Of a stretch of DNA of 64,000 nt, positions 45,891-56,355 are shown piece after piece. The position numbers and the translations under genes were made by a program. Position 1 is the first letter of the stretch; every line of letters starts with the position of its first letter. Location of the stretch: contig NC_079880.1 in assembly GCF_029227915.1 (NCBI RefSeq), forward strand, positions 16,572,001 through 16,636,000. The letters run 5' to 3'. The notes beneath the pieces were generated by a model. It did no database searches. It was not told the DNA's origin and was given only the letters and a program-made list of their open reading frames with translations. This stretch comes from Hydractinia symbiolongicarpus (taxonomy: Eukaryota; Cnidaria; Hydrozoa; Anthoathecata; Hydractiniidae).

Positions 45891-46370
45891 AAGTCTTCAT
45901 AAAAGTAGAAATCATATGGTGATGGTCACTAATTCCAGTTTCAAAAGATTTAGAATTATGGAAACATGCATGTTTATTTGTTAAAAACACATCTATTCGT
46001 GATGCACGAGTATTTGTGAAACATGTTTTTTGCTTTATTAAATTTTTTAATTTGTAGGTTTCGCAAAAAGTTTCAAAACTGTCAAAACCTGTCGAACTTG
46101 AGTCATCACAATCAATATTTATATCGCCCATGACTACAACATTATCATAAGTTTTGAAAGCCAAATCAAGTGAGCGTTCTATCTCAATGAAAAAGTTACT
46201 TAAGTTAGAAGATTCTGGTGGTCTATATACACTAAAAATGGCCCATTTTTTATTTCTCACTGTAATCTCAGAACAAATAACTTCATTTTTCTTTGGCTCA
46301 AGGTTCGATAATTGCTTACAAATCAGCCCTTTTTTGACGTATTCAATAAGTCCCCCTCCATCACGCCAAA
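45891..46370 (-). pseudogene. LINE endonuclease fragment
   Basis: The minus strand reads RDGGGLIEYVKKGL, SVYRPPESSN, VVMGDINIDC, NTRASRIDVFLTNK and ISDHHHMISTF. This is an APE-type endonuclease of a non-LTR retrotransposon, ending with the SDH motif. The open frame continues to 46815, but beyond 46370 it is antisense to the gypsy fragment. No reverse transcriptase is attached. Confidence 0.8.
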
Positions 46371-47049
46371 CCAGGATACCACGATGTCCCCAGCCATGTG
46401 TTTGTTTGGTAGACCAATCAAGGATTTTATACCGATCCTTCCCGGCAAATATAAACCGCACCCAACCTGGCAGAGCACCCTGCGGGACAGGGAAGGGGCC
46501 CTCCGAAACCGCCACATGAAGGTTGCGGAGAGGTTGTCTGAACATACACGACGACTCCCCCCGCTTCTGGTAGGTGATCGCGTCAGGATCCAAAACCAAA
46601 TCGGTCCTAATCCCCGGAAATGGGACAAGACCAGTTCCGTGGTAGAAGTCAAGCAATATGACCAGTATGTCGTACGTACAGATGGTTCCGGCAGAGTAAC
46701 GCTTCGTAATCGCAAGTTCCTCCGGAAGTATGTCCCTGTTCGTCAGCCAACACCACCAGTCTCTATTTTGGACACACAGAATGTACCACAACCAATTCCG
46801 GCTACAACTGGTCACACCTGTCTGCAGCCTACATCATCCGATACGCCCATGCCCTCAACGGGTCCCCTACCCTCAGATGATCCGCCGACCGCGCGATCGG
46901 TCCACCAGGAGCCGAAATCACCTAACATCCCATTGGATTCCGAACCACCAGTAGAGCCGTGCCCGGCCCCTTCGGGCCTTCTGCCGCCTCGTAGATCCAC
47001 CAGGGCTCGACGTCAGCCATGCAAGTTGAAGGACTACGAATTGTCATGA
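46366..47049 (+). pseudogene. Ty3/gypsy integrase C-terminus and tail
   Basis: It begins in the integrase (TPNQDTTMSPAMCLFGRPIK) and continues through the SH3-like GDRVRIQNQIGPNPRKWDK...GRVTLRNRKFLRKY. It ends in a Pro/Ser-rich tail with RRSTRARRQPCKLKDYELS and a stop. A GGGGGGAGATAG purine tract follows at about 47098 and may be the polypurine tract; the LTR beyond it is not recognisable. The rest of gag-pol is absent. Confidence 0.82.
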
Positions 47050-47252
47050 CATTCCCCGATCTCTACACTTTCGTCATCTCTGTTGCCACGATGACTGGGG
47101 GGAGATAGAGAACTATTATGTACTGTTTACACTATTATGTACTGTTTCCATTATTATGTTTTATACGTTTGGTTCATCCTACTTATCATTGTATATATAT
47201 ATATCTTTAGATTCTAACATTGCAAACGTATTATAAACATATTGTGAAGCAA

Positions 47253-47810
47253 ATGGTCTCCATGCCTATATCTAGTTTCATTGATGAAGAAGAATATTTT
47301 TTTTTTCTTGACGAAACACGAAATAAAAAGAAAAATCCTGTGTTTCCCTATTGGGAGCAAGATAAATTTTCTCTTGATAAATGGTCAGATGATGAATGTT
47401 GGGCAGATTTTAGATTTAGAAAGACAGATTTGTTACGTTTGTGTGATGCCCTAGGGTTGTCAGGTGAAAGAGTTAAAACCGAAAATCGGTTGACCATAGA
47501 CCCAATGGAGGCCTTACGTTTGACTTTGCGTCGCCTTGCCTTTCCATGTAGGTTTTCAGATCTTATTCCGCGGTTTGGGCGGTCTGTACCTGATATGTCC
47601 TACATATTTAACAGAACTTTGGATATCATACACAATAGATTTGGACGACTTCTCACATCATTCAATCAGGCGTGGTTGTCAAAGGATGCTTTGGAAGATT
47701 TTGCAGACTGTATACACGCGAAAGGTGCCCCACTTGATAACTGTTGGGGTTTTATTGATGGCACTTTAAGGGGGATCTCCCCCCAGTCATCGTGGCAACA
47801 GAGATGACGA
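47253..47810 (+). pseudogene. Harbinger transposase, truncated copy
   Basis: Identical to 52663-53186 until 47776, just after the first catalytic Asp (WGFIDGTLRGI). It then runs into an inverted gypsy tail and stops. Positions 46744-47776 match 52154-53186 with a single substitution noticed (CGTCAGCC against CGACAGCC). Confidence 0.92.
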
Positions 47811-48637
47811 AAGTGTAGAGATCGGGGAATGTCATGACAATTCGTAGTCCTTCAACTTGCATGGCTGTCGTCGAGCCCTGGTGGATCTACGAGGCGGCAG
47901 AAGGCCCGAAGGGGCCGGGCACGGCTCTACTGGTGGTTCGGAATCCAATGGGATGTTAGGTGATTTCGGCTCCTGGTGGACCGATCGCGCGGTCGGCGGA
48001 TCATCTGAGGGTAGGGGACCCGTTGAGGGCATGGGCGTATCGGATGATGTAGGCTGCAGACAGGTGTGACCAGTTGTAGCCGGAATTGGTTGTGGTACAT
48101 TCTGTGTGTCCAAAATAGAGACTGGTGGTGTTGGCTGATTGGCCATTTCGGTCAGCGATAGAAATTTTCCAGTCGGTGAAGTATTTTAAGAAGGTATCAA
48201 TCAACCATGTGAAACGTTCATCATCAAGGTTTTCATATGGTTTTAGAAATGGTTTTTGTTTTCTGACACATTCCACAGAATTGCTAACATTCATACAGTC
48301 AAAAAATTTGTCCAACATCCTGCAATATGTGGCCGTACCAATTGCATCCGGTGGACCATATGTCTGTAAAGCTTGAAATACAGATTCGCTCAACACTTGA
48401 GCTGCAAGTCGCACATTCATGACTGAAAAGGGTGTCAAAGAAATGTGTTCATTTGTAATTTTTGGTACCAAGTGTAACCCTCAATCTAAATCATCATGAA
48501 AAAGCTTTGAGATATGATTCCATGTCTTGTCGAAATCGCTTTTTCCAGCTGGCACTTTGAACAACGATAAACCCTTATACTCTGGTCGACGTGAGACTGA
48601 ACAGCCGTAAATAGAACAATTAGCACCAGGCATAACA
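47775..48637 (-). repeat. Inverted copy of 51654-52516 (gypsy tail fused to P-element)
   Basis: Reverse-complement coordinates sum to 100291 throughout, about 860 bp. It includes the gypsy tail (47832-48140), a short filler and the 3'-truncated P-element ORF (48147-48471). The left join overlaps the Harbinger sequence by AT in a GGGGGATCTCCCCCC setting. Confidence 0.92.
48146..48633 (-). pseudogene. P-element-like THAP gene, copy B, cut by gypsy tail
   Basis: The THAP ORF runs 48633-48481. The C-terminal block runs from 48471 to DWKISIADRN, then switches to gypsy-tail sequence at about 48146. This keeps less of the transposase than copies A, C and E. Confidence 0.85.
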
Positions 48638-49074
48638 ACTTTCAACGTATCAAATAACAATTTCGAAGTAAATTTCCAAAATAAAACCAATGTTAGCAAA
48701 CAAAACTTTCGATTTCCCTAACGAACATGCTAGAAAACCGCCATTTTAGATTTTGATGCATTCGAGAAAATGGGCCCGAGTTTAGAAACGGCCACAAAAC
48801 GATAGAACAATGGCCTATTGTTACTGTCCAGACTATCTTTTTTTCTTATGACTATGGAAATAACCACCCTGCATAACTTCCCCGCGCCGTATCCTTTTCT
48901 TGCCGACGAGAAACCATACGTAGGCACGTAAGATACAGTGGTTGTGACCAAGACTATTTATACAATCATTTCTTCTTAGGGTGAAAAAAATGTGCGGCAA
49001 ATAAATGGTAAAGCAAAAATGAAACTGACAAGCATAAACAAAGTCAGAGAGAAAACTTCTTAAGCATAAGCAGG

Positions 49075-49266
49075 ATGAAAAGAATTGTTATAAACAAAGA
49101 TATACTGCAAAAATTATGCAAATCTCTACCGTCACCTGGCGAAAGTTCTAGAGACAACACAGGACAAAGTTTTTTTAAAACAAATTCAACTCCAACAGAT
49201 TTTATAGTACATGGGAGTGATGGCAAAAAAGCTGTGGAAGAGTGGGATAAATTATGTGCGAGGTAG
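49075..49266 (+). pseudogene. Orphan Myb-gene exon 1, copy B
   Basis: MKRIVINKDILQKLCKSLPS to LCAR, followed by the GTAGCT donor. Exon 2 is absent because the copy ends at about 49352 against copy C. Confidence 0.75.
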
Positions 49267-49352
49267 CTAGCTATAGCATAGTTGAATAGTGAGCCTTTTT
49301 ATTATAGTATAGTTGAATAGTCTTTTTATTTAGTTAGGTAGCTACATATATA

Positions 49353-50177
49353 TGGAACAGTCTCAACATCTATTGTAGCGAGTATAGGGTCATCATTGCG
49401 GCAGTTACCAGCTATCGATCGAAATAATTTTGATGTACGAATTGTATTGTCGTTGTAACCAAAATCCCTAAGTGAAGGATTATCTTTACGGTGTCCAATT
49501 GACCGTTGCTGGCCAAAATAATTTTCAAGTGGATCTTGACAAAATCTTTCGGTAAATACATAAGGTACATTTTGAGATAGCAAGTATTTTATGAGCTCAA
49601 TACTGAAGTAAACGGTCAATTGAAGTCCCTCATAGGTTTGCCAAGAAATAAACATATTCGCTCTAGCATTATCGGTATACTGAGCATCATTTCGGTCAGC
49701 GATAGAAATTTTCCAGTCGGTGAAGTATTTTAAGAAGGTATCAATCAACCATGTGAAACGTTCATCATCAAGGTTTTCATATGGTTTTAGAAATGGTTTT
49801 TGTTTTCTGACACATTCCACAGAATTGCTAACATTCATACAGTCAAAAAATTTGTCCAACATCCTGCAATATGTGGCCGTACCAATTGCATCCGGTGGAC
49901 CATATGTCTGTAAAGCTTGAAATACAGATTCGCTCAACACTTGAGCTGCAAGTCGCACATTCATGACTGAAAAGGGTGTCAAAGAAATGTGTTCATTTGT
50001 AATTTTTGGTACCAAGTGTAACCCTCAATCTAAATCATCATGAAAAAGCTTTGAGATATGATTCCATGTCTTGTCGAAATCGCTTTTTCCAGCTGGCACT
50101 TTGAACAACGATAAACCCTTATACTCTGGTCGACGTGAGACTGAACAGCCGTAAATAGAACAATTAGCACCAGGCAT
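49353..50177 (-). pseudogene. P-element-like THAP gene, copy C
   Basis: THAP ORF 50177-50025, then the C-terminal transposase block 50015 to about 49353. The block matches copy E through VETVP, then reads into copy B. The central catalytic region is missing, as in all copies. Confidence 0.85.
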
Positions 50178-50618
50178 AACAACTTTCAACGTATCAAATA
50201 ACAATTTCGAAGTAAATTTCCAAAATAAAACCAATGTTAGCAAACAAAACTTTCGATTTCCCTAACGAACATGCTAGAAAACCGCCATTTTAGATTTTGA
50301 TGCATTCGAGAAAATGGGCCCGAGTTTAGAAACGGCCACAAAACGATAGAACAATGGCCTATTGTTACTGTCCAGACTATCTTTTTTTCTTATGACTATG
50401 GAAATAACCACCCTGCATAACTTCCCCGCGCCGTATCCTTTTCTTGCCGACGAGAAACCATACGTAGGCACGTAAGATACAGTGGTTGTGACCAAGACTA
50501 TTTATACAATCATTTCTTCTTAGGGTGAAAAAAATGTGCGGCAAATAAATGGTAAAGCAAAAATGAAACTGACAAGCATAAACAAAGTCAGAGAGAAAAC
50601 TTCTTAAGCATAAGCAGG

Positions 50619-50810
50619 ATGAAAAGAATTGTTATAAACAAAGATATACTGCAAAAATTATGCAAATCTCTACCGTCACCTGGCGAAAGTTCTAGAGACA
50701 ACACAGGACAAAGTTTTTTTAAAACAAATTCAACTCCAACAGATTTTATAGTACATGGGAGTGATGGCAAAAAAGCTGTGGAAGAGTGGGATAAATTATG
50801 TGCGAGGTAG
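50619..50810 (+). pseudogene. Orphan Myb-gene exon 1, copy C
   Basis: Same 63-codon exon with the GTAGCT donor at its end. The intron follows to about 51653, but exon 2 is lost at the inversion junction. Confidence 0.75.
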
Positions 50811-51326
50811 CTAGCTATAGCATAGTTGAATAGTGAGCCTTTTTATTATAGTATAGTTGAATAGTCTTTTTATTTAGTTAGGTAGCTACATATATATAGT
50901 AAAAAGAATAGTTTTAGCTATAGCTAGCTTGCTACATTTTAGCTGGCTAGCTTCTTGTTAGACAACACAAAGTTCCGACATGATTGAAAGGTCTTAGAGT
51001 AATTTAAACTGTGTAGCACAGCTATATGCTGACTGCATGATCTCTAGAAGTGGCCAAGTAAATCTCGCAGCGTGAAACAAGTGTACAACGTACTAAGTTC
51101 TTTTTATTTAGTCACTCAATATTATCATCAACCATGCAATTTCAAGAAAAGAACGAACCTACACAAAAGACAACAGAAAAACGGTAAAAGCTTAGCTTAA
51201 ATAGCTTAAAAATTTAGCTTAATTTTAATAGGTAAAAAAACTAGATGGAATCACAATTTAGCTGTATTAGTATATTAAATAGTTAATATAATATATATAT
51301 ATATATATTTATTATAAAATCAGCCA

Positions 51327-51362
<36 letters not shown>

Positions 51363-51657
51363 GTTTTTTTAAGAAAAAGGAAATTCATTTAGTTTGCTTT
51401 CCCAGTATATAAATCTTGCAATAAAAGTTTTTATATATTTAGTCAGACATTGGGATCATCGTGCACAATTACAAAACCAAAACAACAAAAAAACCCTATT
51501 ATTTCATCAGAAAAAGGGTAAATATTATTAAATTGATCATATTTTAGCCTTAATAGTTATAAAGTTTGCTAGACTAGTAGATCTTGCAATAGGAATTAGT
51601 TGTAAAGATTTTTATATATTTAGTCAGACATTGGGATCATCAGGTAACATAACTGTT

Positions 51658-52147
51658 ATGCCTGGTGCTAATTGTTCTATTTACGGCTGTTCAGTCTCAC
51701 GTCGACCAGAGTATAAGGGTTTATCGTTGTTCAAAGTGCCAGCTGGAAAAAGCGATTTCGACAAGACATGGAATCATATCTCAAAGCTTTTTCATGATGA
51801 TTTAGATTGAGGGTTACACTTGGTACCAAAAATTACAAATGAACACATTTCTTTGACACCCTTTTCAGTCATGAATGTGCGACTTGCAGCTCAAGTGTTG
51901 AGCGAATCTGTATTTCAAGCTTTACAGACATATGGTCCACCGGATGCAATTGGTACGGCCACATATTGCAGGATGTTGGACAAATTTTTTGACTGTATGA
52001 ATGTTAGCAATTCTGTGGAATGTGTCAGAAAACAAAAACCATTTCTAAAACCATATGAAAACCTTGATGATGAACGTTTCACATGGTTGATTGATACCTT
52101 CTTAAAATACTTCACCGACTGGAAAATTTCTATCGCTGACCGAAATG
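51658..52147 (+). pseudogene. P-element-like THAP gene, copy D, cut by gypsy tail
   Basis: THAP ORF 51658-51810 starts almost at the inversion junction (51653/51654), so its upstream promoter region is missing. The C-terminal block 51820-52147 ends at IADRN. Six filler bases (GCCAAT) precede gypsy-tail sequence at 52154. Confidence 0.85.
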
Positions 52148-52153
52148 GCCAAT

Positions 52154-52459
52154 CAGCCAACACCACCAGTCTCTATTTTGGACACACAGAATGTACCACA
52201 ACCAATTCCGGCTACAACTGGTCACACCTGTCTGCAGCCTACATCATCCGATACGCCCATGCCCTCAACGGGTCCCCTACCCTCAGATGATCCGCCGACC
52301 GCGCGATCGGTCCACCAGGAGCCGAAATCACCTAACATCCCATTGGATTCCGAACCACCAGTAGAGCCGTGCCCGGCCCCTTCGGGCCTTCTGCCGCCTC
52401 GTAGATCCACCAGGGCTCGACGACAGCCATGCAAGTTGAAGGACTACGAATTGTCATGA
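52154..52459 (+). pseudogene. Ty3/gypsy C-terminal tail, copy in front of the Harbinger element
   Basis: Matches 46744-47049 (QPTPPVSILDTQNV to KLKDYELS, stop). Together with 52460-53186 it forms a 1033-bp direct repeat with 46744-47776. Confidence 0.85.
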
Positions 52460-52662
52460 CATTCCCCGATCTCTACACTTTCGTCATCTCTGTTGCCACG
52501 ATGACTGGGGGGAGATAGAGAACTATTATGTACTGTTTACACTATTATGTACTGTTTCCATTATTATGTTTTATACGTTTGGTTCATCCTACTTATCATT
52601 GTATATATATATATCTTTAGATTCTAACATTGCAAACGTATTATAAACATATTGTGAAGCAA

Positions 52663-53718
52663 ATGGTCTCCATGCCTATATCTAGTTTCATTGATGAAGA
52701 AGAATATTTTTTTTTTCTTGACGAAACACGAAATAAAAAGAAAAATCCTGTGTTTCCCTATTGGGAGCAAGATAAATTTTCTCTTGATAAATGGTCAGAT
52801 GATGAATGTTGGGCAGATTTTAGATTTAGAAAGACAGATTTGTTACGTTTGTGTGATGCCCTAGGGTTGTCAGGTGAAAGAGTTAAAACCGAAAATCGGT
52901 TGACCATAGACCCAATGGAGGCCTTACGTTTGACTTTGCGTCGCCTTGCCTTTCCATGTAGGTTTTCAGATCTTATTCCGCGGTTTGGGCGGTCTGTACC
53001 TGATATGTCCTACATATTTAACAGAACTTTGGATATCATACACAATAGATTTGGACGACTTCTCACATCATTCAATCAGGCGTGGTTGTCAAAGGATGCT
53101 TTGGAAGATTTTGCAGACTGTATACACGCGAAAGGTGCCCCACTTGATAACTGTTGGGGTTTTATTGATGGCACTTTAAGGGGGATTGCTCAACCAGGTA
53201 CAGATCAGAAAGCCATGTACAGTGGCCATAAAAGAAACCATGGCTACAAAATGCAATCTGTTTCCACTCCCAATGGTCTCATGGCGAATTTGTTTGGTCC
53301 AATTGAAGGCTCGAGACATGATTGTTACCTTCTTGCACAATCTGGCTTTATGGATATTCTCCAAAGATATTCAATTGCTCCTGATGGCACAGTTTTATGT
53401 GTTTATGGTGACCCTGCATATCCTCATAGGGAGCAGCTACAAAAAGGTTTTAAAAATCCCCTATTGGAAGAAGAACGTGTTTATAATGAGCGCATGTCAT
53501 CAGTCAGGGTGTCAGTTAAATGGGTGTTTGGTGATGTTATCGAAAGATTCAAATTTACAGACTACTCAAAGATGCAAAAGATAGGTTTAAGTGCTGTTTC
53601 AAAACAGTATATTGCATCTGCTCTCTTAAGTAATGCAAGGACCTGTATTTATGGCTCTTGCACATCAACATTTTTTAACTGCCAGCCCCCAACATTAGAA
53701 GCGTATTTATCTGGATGA
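52663..53718 (+). CDS. Harbinger/PIF transposase (DDE_Tnp_4 type)
   Basis: The first ATG in the open frame is 52663 (MVSMPISSFIDEEEYFFFLD), giving 351 aa; the frame is open further up to a TTTAG acceptor-like site at 52620. An N-terminal helix-turn-helix-like region (LRLTLRRLAFPCRFSDLIPR) precedes the DDE core. Core motifs are WGFIDGT with the first Asp, GSRHDCYLLAQSG, YGDPAYP with the second Asp, and YNERMSSVRVSVKWVFGD with the Glu. It catalyses cut-and-paste transposition, usually with a 3-bp target duplication, and needs a Myb-like partner for nuclear import and DNA binding. That partner lies convergently 205 bp downstream. This is the only complete copy in the window. Element termini were not identified. 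Confidence 0.93.
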   Translation: MVSMPISSFIDEEEYFFFLDETRNKKKNPVFPYWEQDKFSLDKWSDDECWADFRFRKTDLLRLCDALGLSGERVKTENRLTIDPMEALRLTLRRLAFPCRFSDLIPRFGRSVPDMSYIFNRTLDIIHNRFGRLLTSFNQAWLSKDALEDFADCIHAKGAPLDNCWGFIDGTLRGIAQPGTDQKAMYSGHKRNHGYKMQSVSTPNGLMANLFGPIEGSRHDCYLLAQSGFMDILQRYSIAPDGTVLCVYGDPAYPHREQLQKGFKNPLLEEERVYNERMSSVRVSVKWVFGDVIERFKFTDYSKMQKIGLSAVSKQYIASALLSNARTCIYGSCTSTFFNCQPPTLEAYLSG

Positions 53719-53728
53719 TTGAAATTAA

Positions 53729-53751
53729 AACGGCTATTTTTATAGCCACAA
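53729..53751. repeat. GGCTATTTTTATAGCC palindrome, also at 57069
   Basis: AAACGGCTATTTTTATAGCC followed by ACA occurs directly after the Harbinger transposase stop and again after the P-element block at 57067-57089. It could form a stem in RNA or be a shared transposon end. Confidence 0.7.
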
Positions 53752-53923
53752 ATCTTCTAAGAAACAATATTGAGGCAAATGTATATTTTCTTGCTGAGAC
53801 CGTAAAACTCATTTTTTTTGGACGTTTAATCGCAAAAATTAATATCGCAAAAATTTATCCTGCATTAATTTATACGCTTAAGGACAGCAAATTCATAAAT
53901 TCTTTATAAAATACATAAACGTT

Positions 53924-55008
53924 TTATTTTTCAAGTTTCTGTAACAGCAACAGCATCATTTGGCTCTGTTGAGCTTGCATTTGCAGTAATGAGTCTTGAA
54001 AAAGTTTCTGCTGGTCTTTCATTAAACCAGTATCTTCCTTTCTTAAGTGCAGTTCCGCCTTTCTCAGCTTCCTTTCCTCCTCTCTATCTCTCATCATAGA
54101 TTCATTTCTTTCTCTAAAAAATCCATCCTGTCATTATCCTTGTTTTTTTTTCTTTTTCCTGGATCTCCCATTCTTTCCATACACCTTTTCCTTATATTTA
54201 TAGCTTTTTCGCTGTCATGTTCTGTGTTTTCTTTTTTACTCTCAGTTGCTTCTTTCTCACAGTCGCGCTCTAAATCAATTAAATCCTGCATCAACTGCTC
54301 CAACTCACTGTATGTACATGTGATTCCACTGCTTTTTTCTTCTGCCCTCATTTTTCTTAAAAACTTGTCTTTTACTATCTGGAACCTCTCTCTCACCACT
54401 CTTTCGGAAACAGGAATTGTTATGCTTGACTTCTCGCAATTTTCTGCAATGTCTTGCCATGCCATTCTTCTTTGCGTTGATCCTTTCTTTGTTTGAAAGG
54501 GGTTTCTTACTGATATCTCCTTCATCAGGATCAGTAAGTCACCCTCTTGCCACCTAGACCTATAGACAGGAAGCACAAATATATATAAATTGTAATAAAT
54601 ATACCCTTTTGAACTGGAACACTAATCAATGCTAAATAGTATAATTTACCCCTTTTCTGTTAAACTGATGGTGTTTTTTTTTGTTGTTGTTTTTGTGGCG
54701 GTTGAAATTTTGATTTCGTTATGTTACCTGATGATCCCAATGTCTGACTAAATATATAAAAATCTTTACAACTAATTCCTATTGCAAGATCTACTAGTCT
54801 AGCAAACTTTATAACTATTAAGGCTAAAATATGATCAATTTAATAATATTTACCCTTTTTCTGATGAAATAATAGGGTTTTTTTGTTGTTTTGGTTTTGT
54901 AATTGTGCACGATGATCCCAATGTCTGACTAAATATATAAAAACTTTTATTGCAAGATTTATATACTGGGAAAGCAAACTAAATGAATTTCCTTTTTCTT
55001 AAAAAAAC

Positions 55009-55044
<36 letters not shown>

Positions 55045-55752
55045 TGGCTGATTTTATAATAAATATATATATATATATATTATATAAACTATTTAATATA
55101 CTAATACAGCTAAATTGTGATTCCATCTAGTTTTTTTACCTATTAAAATTAAGCTAAATTTTTAAGCTATTTAAGCTAAGCTTTTACCGTTTTTCTGTTG
55201 TCTTTTGTGTAGGTTCGTTCTTTTCTTGAAATTGCATGGTTGATGATAATATTGAGTGACTAAATAAAAAGAACTTAGTACGTTGTACACTTGTTTCACG
55301 CTGCGAGATTTACTTGGCCACTTCTAGAGATCATGCAGTCAGCATATAGCTGTGCTACACAGTTTAAATTACTCTAAGACCTTTCAATCATGTCGGAACT
55401 TTGTGTTGTCTAACAAGAAGCTAGCCAGCTAAAATGTAGCAAGCTAGCTATAGCTAAAACTATTCTTTTTACTATATATATGTAGCTACCTAACTAAATA
55501 AAAAGACTATTCAACTATACTATAATAAAAAGGCTCACTATTCAACTATGCTATAGCTAGCTACCTCGCACATAATTTATCCCACTCTTCCACAGCTTTT
55601 TTGCCATCACTCCCATGTACTATAAAATCTGTTGGAGTTGAATTTGTTTTAAAAAAACTTTGTCCTGTGTTGTCTCTAGAACTTTCGCCAGGTGACGGTA
55701 GAGATTTGCATAATTTTTGCAGTATATCTTTGTTTATAACAATTCTTTTCAT
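53924..55752 (-). CDS. Harbinger Myb/SANT-like partner protein, two exons, one likely frameshift
   Basis: Exon 1 is 55752-55565 (MKRIVINKDILQ...LCA plus AG). The intron 55564-54560 has GT-AG ends and is 1005 bp. Exon 2 from 54559 begins with the G completing Arg, then SRWQEGDLLILMKEISVRNP, a trihelix/SANT-type start. The conserved AWQDIAENCE and VRERFQIVKDKFLRKM follow. The frame as printed stops at 54094. Across a T6 run near 54115 the other frame continues for some 60 codons of charged coiled coil (NESMMRDREEERKLRKAELH ... LLLLQKLEK) to a stop at 53924, overlapping AATAAA. That tail is what Harbinger Myb proteins usually have, so the T run is a decay or assembly indel. It converges with the transposase. 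Confidence 0.8.
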
Positions 55753-56193
55753 CCTGCTTATGCTTAAGAAGTTTTCTCTCTGACTTTGTTTATGCTTGTC
55801 AGTTTCATTTTTGCTTTACCATTTATTTGCCGCACATTTTTTTCACCCTAAGAAGAAATGATTGTATAAATAGTCTTGGTCACAACCACTGTATCTTACG
55901 TGCCTACGTATGGTTTCTCGTCGGCAAGAAAAGGATACGGCGCGGGGAAGTTATGCAGGGTGGTTATTTCCATAGTCATAAGAAAAAAAGATAGTCTGGA
56001 CAGTAACAATAGGCCATTGTTCTATCGTTTTGTGGCCGTTTCTAAACTCGGGCCCATTTTCTCGAATGCATCAAAATCTAAAATGGCGGTTTTCTAGCAT
56101 GTTCGTTAGGGAAATCGAAAGTTTTGTTTGCTAACATTGGTTTTATTTTGGAAATTTACTTCGAAATTGTTATTTGATACGTTGAAAGTTGTT
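55753..56193. promoter_or_regulatory. Divergent spacer between Myb and THAP genes
   Basis: The 441-bp gap lies between two oppositely oriented start codons. It holds GTATAAATAG at about 55864, a TATA-like element pointing to the THAP side. Part of it (CCAGACTATC, TTTTTCTTATGACTATG on the minus strand) recurs at about 59149-59176 upstream of the zinc-finger gene. Confidence 0.45.
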
Positions 56194-56346
56194 ATGCCTG
56201 GTGCTAATTGTTCTATTTACGGCTGTTCAGTCTCACGTCGACCAGAGTATAAGGGTTTATCGTTGTTCAAAGTGCCAGCTGGAAAAAGCGATTTCGACAA
56301 GACATGGAATCATATCTCAAAGCTTTTTCATGATGATTTAGATTGA
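56194..56346 (+). pseudogene. P-element-like THAP finger, copy E, 50 codons
   Basis: MPGANCSIYGCSVSRRPEYK...LFHDDLD, then TGA. Only the first half of a C2CH THAP finger is present; the second metal pair and the closing motif of the domain are missing. Probably the N-terminal side of a large internal deletion. Confidence 0.8.
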
Positions 56347-56355
56347 GGGTTACAC

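Larger units (their letters stand above)
49353..51653 (-). repeat. Composite repeat copy C, inverted relative to 54718-57017
   Basis: Reverse-complement coordinates sum to about 106370 over 2.3 kb. It begins at GGAACAGTCTCAACATC (57017 in copy E) and ends in the Myb intron near CAGGTAACATAAC. Its left neighbour is the broken end of copy B. Confidence 0.9.

Noticed and set aside
46371-46815. Minus-strand N-terminal half of a 309-codon frame
   Set aside because: It is the antisense of the gypsy integrase tail. Only the part below 46370 has LINE endonuclease motifs.
52630-52662. Start of the Harbinger transposase at a TTG codon
   Set aside because: A eukaryotic gene should start at ATG; the first in frame is 52663.
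54560-54576. Myb protein start at 54576
   Set aside because: The codon is GTG and lies in the intron. The exon begins after TCTATAG at 54559.
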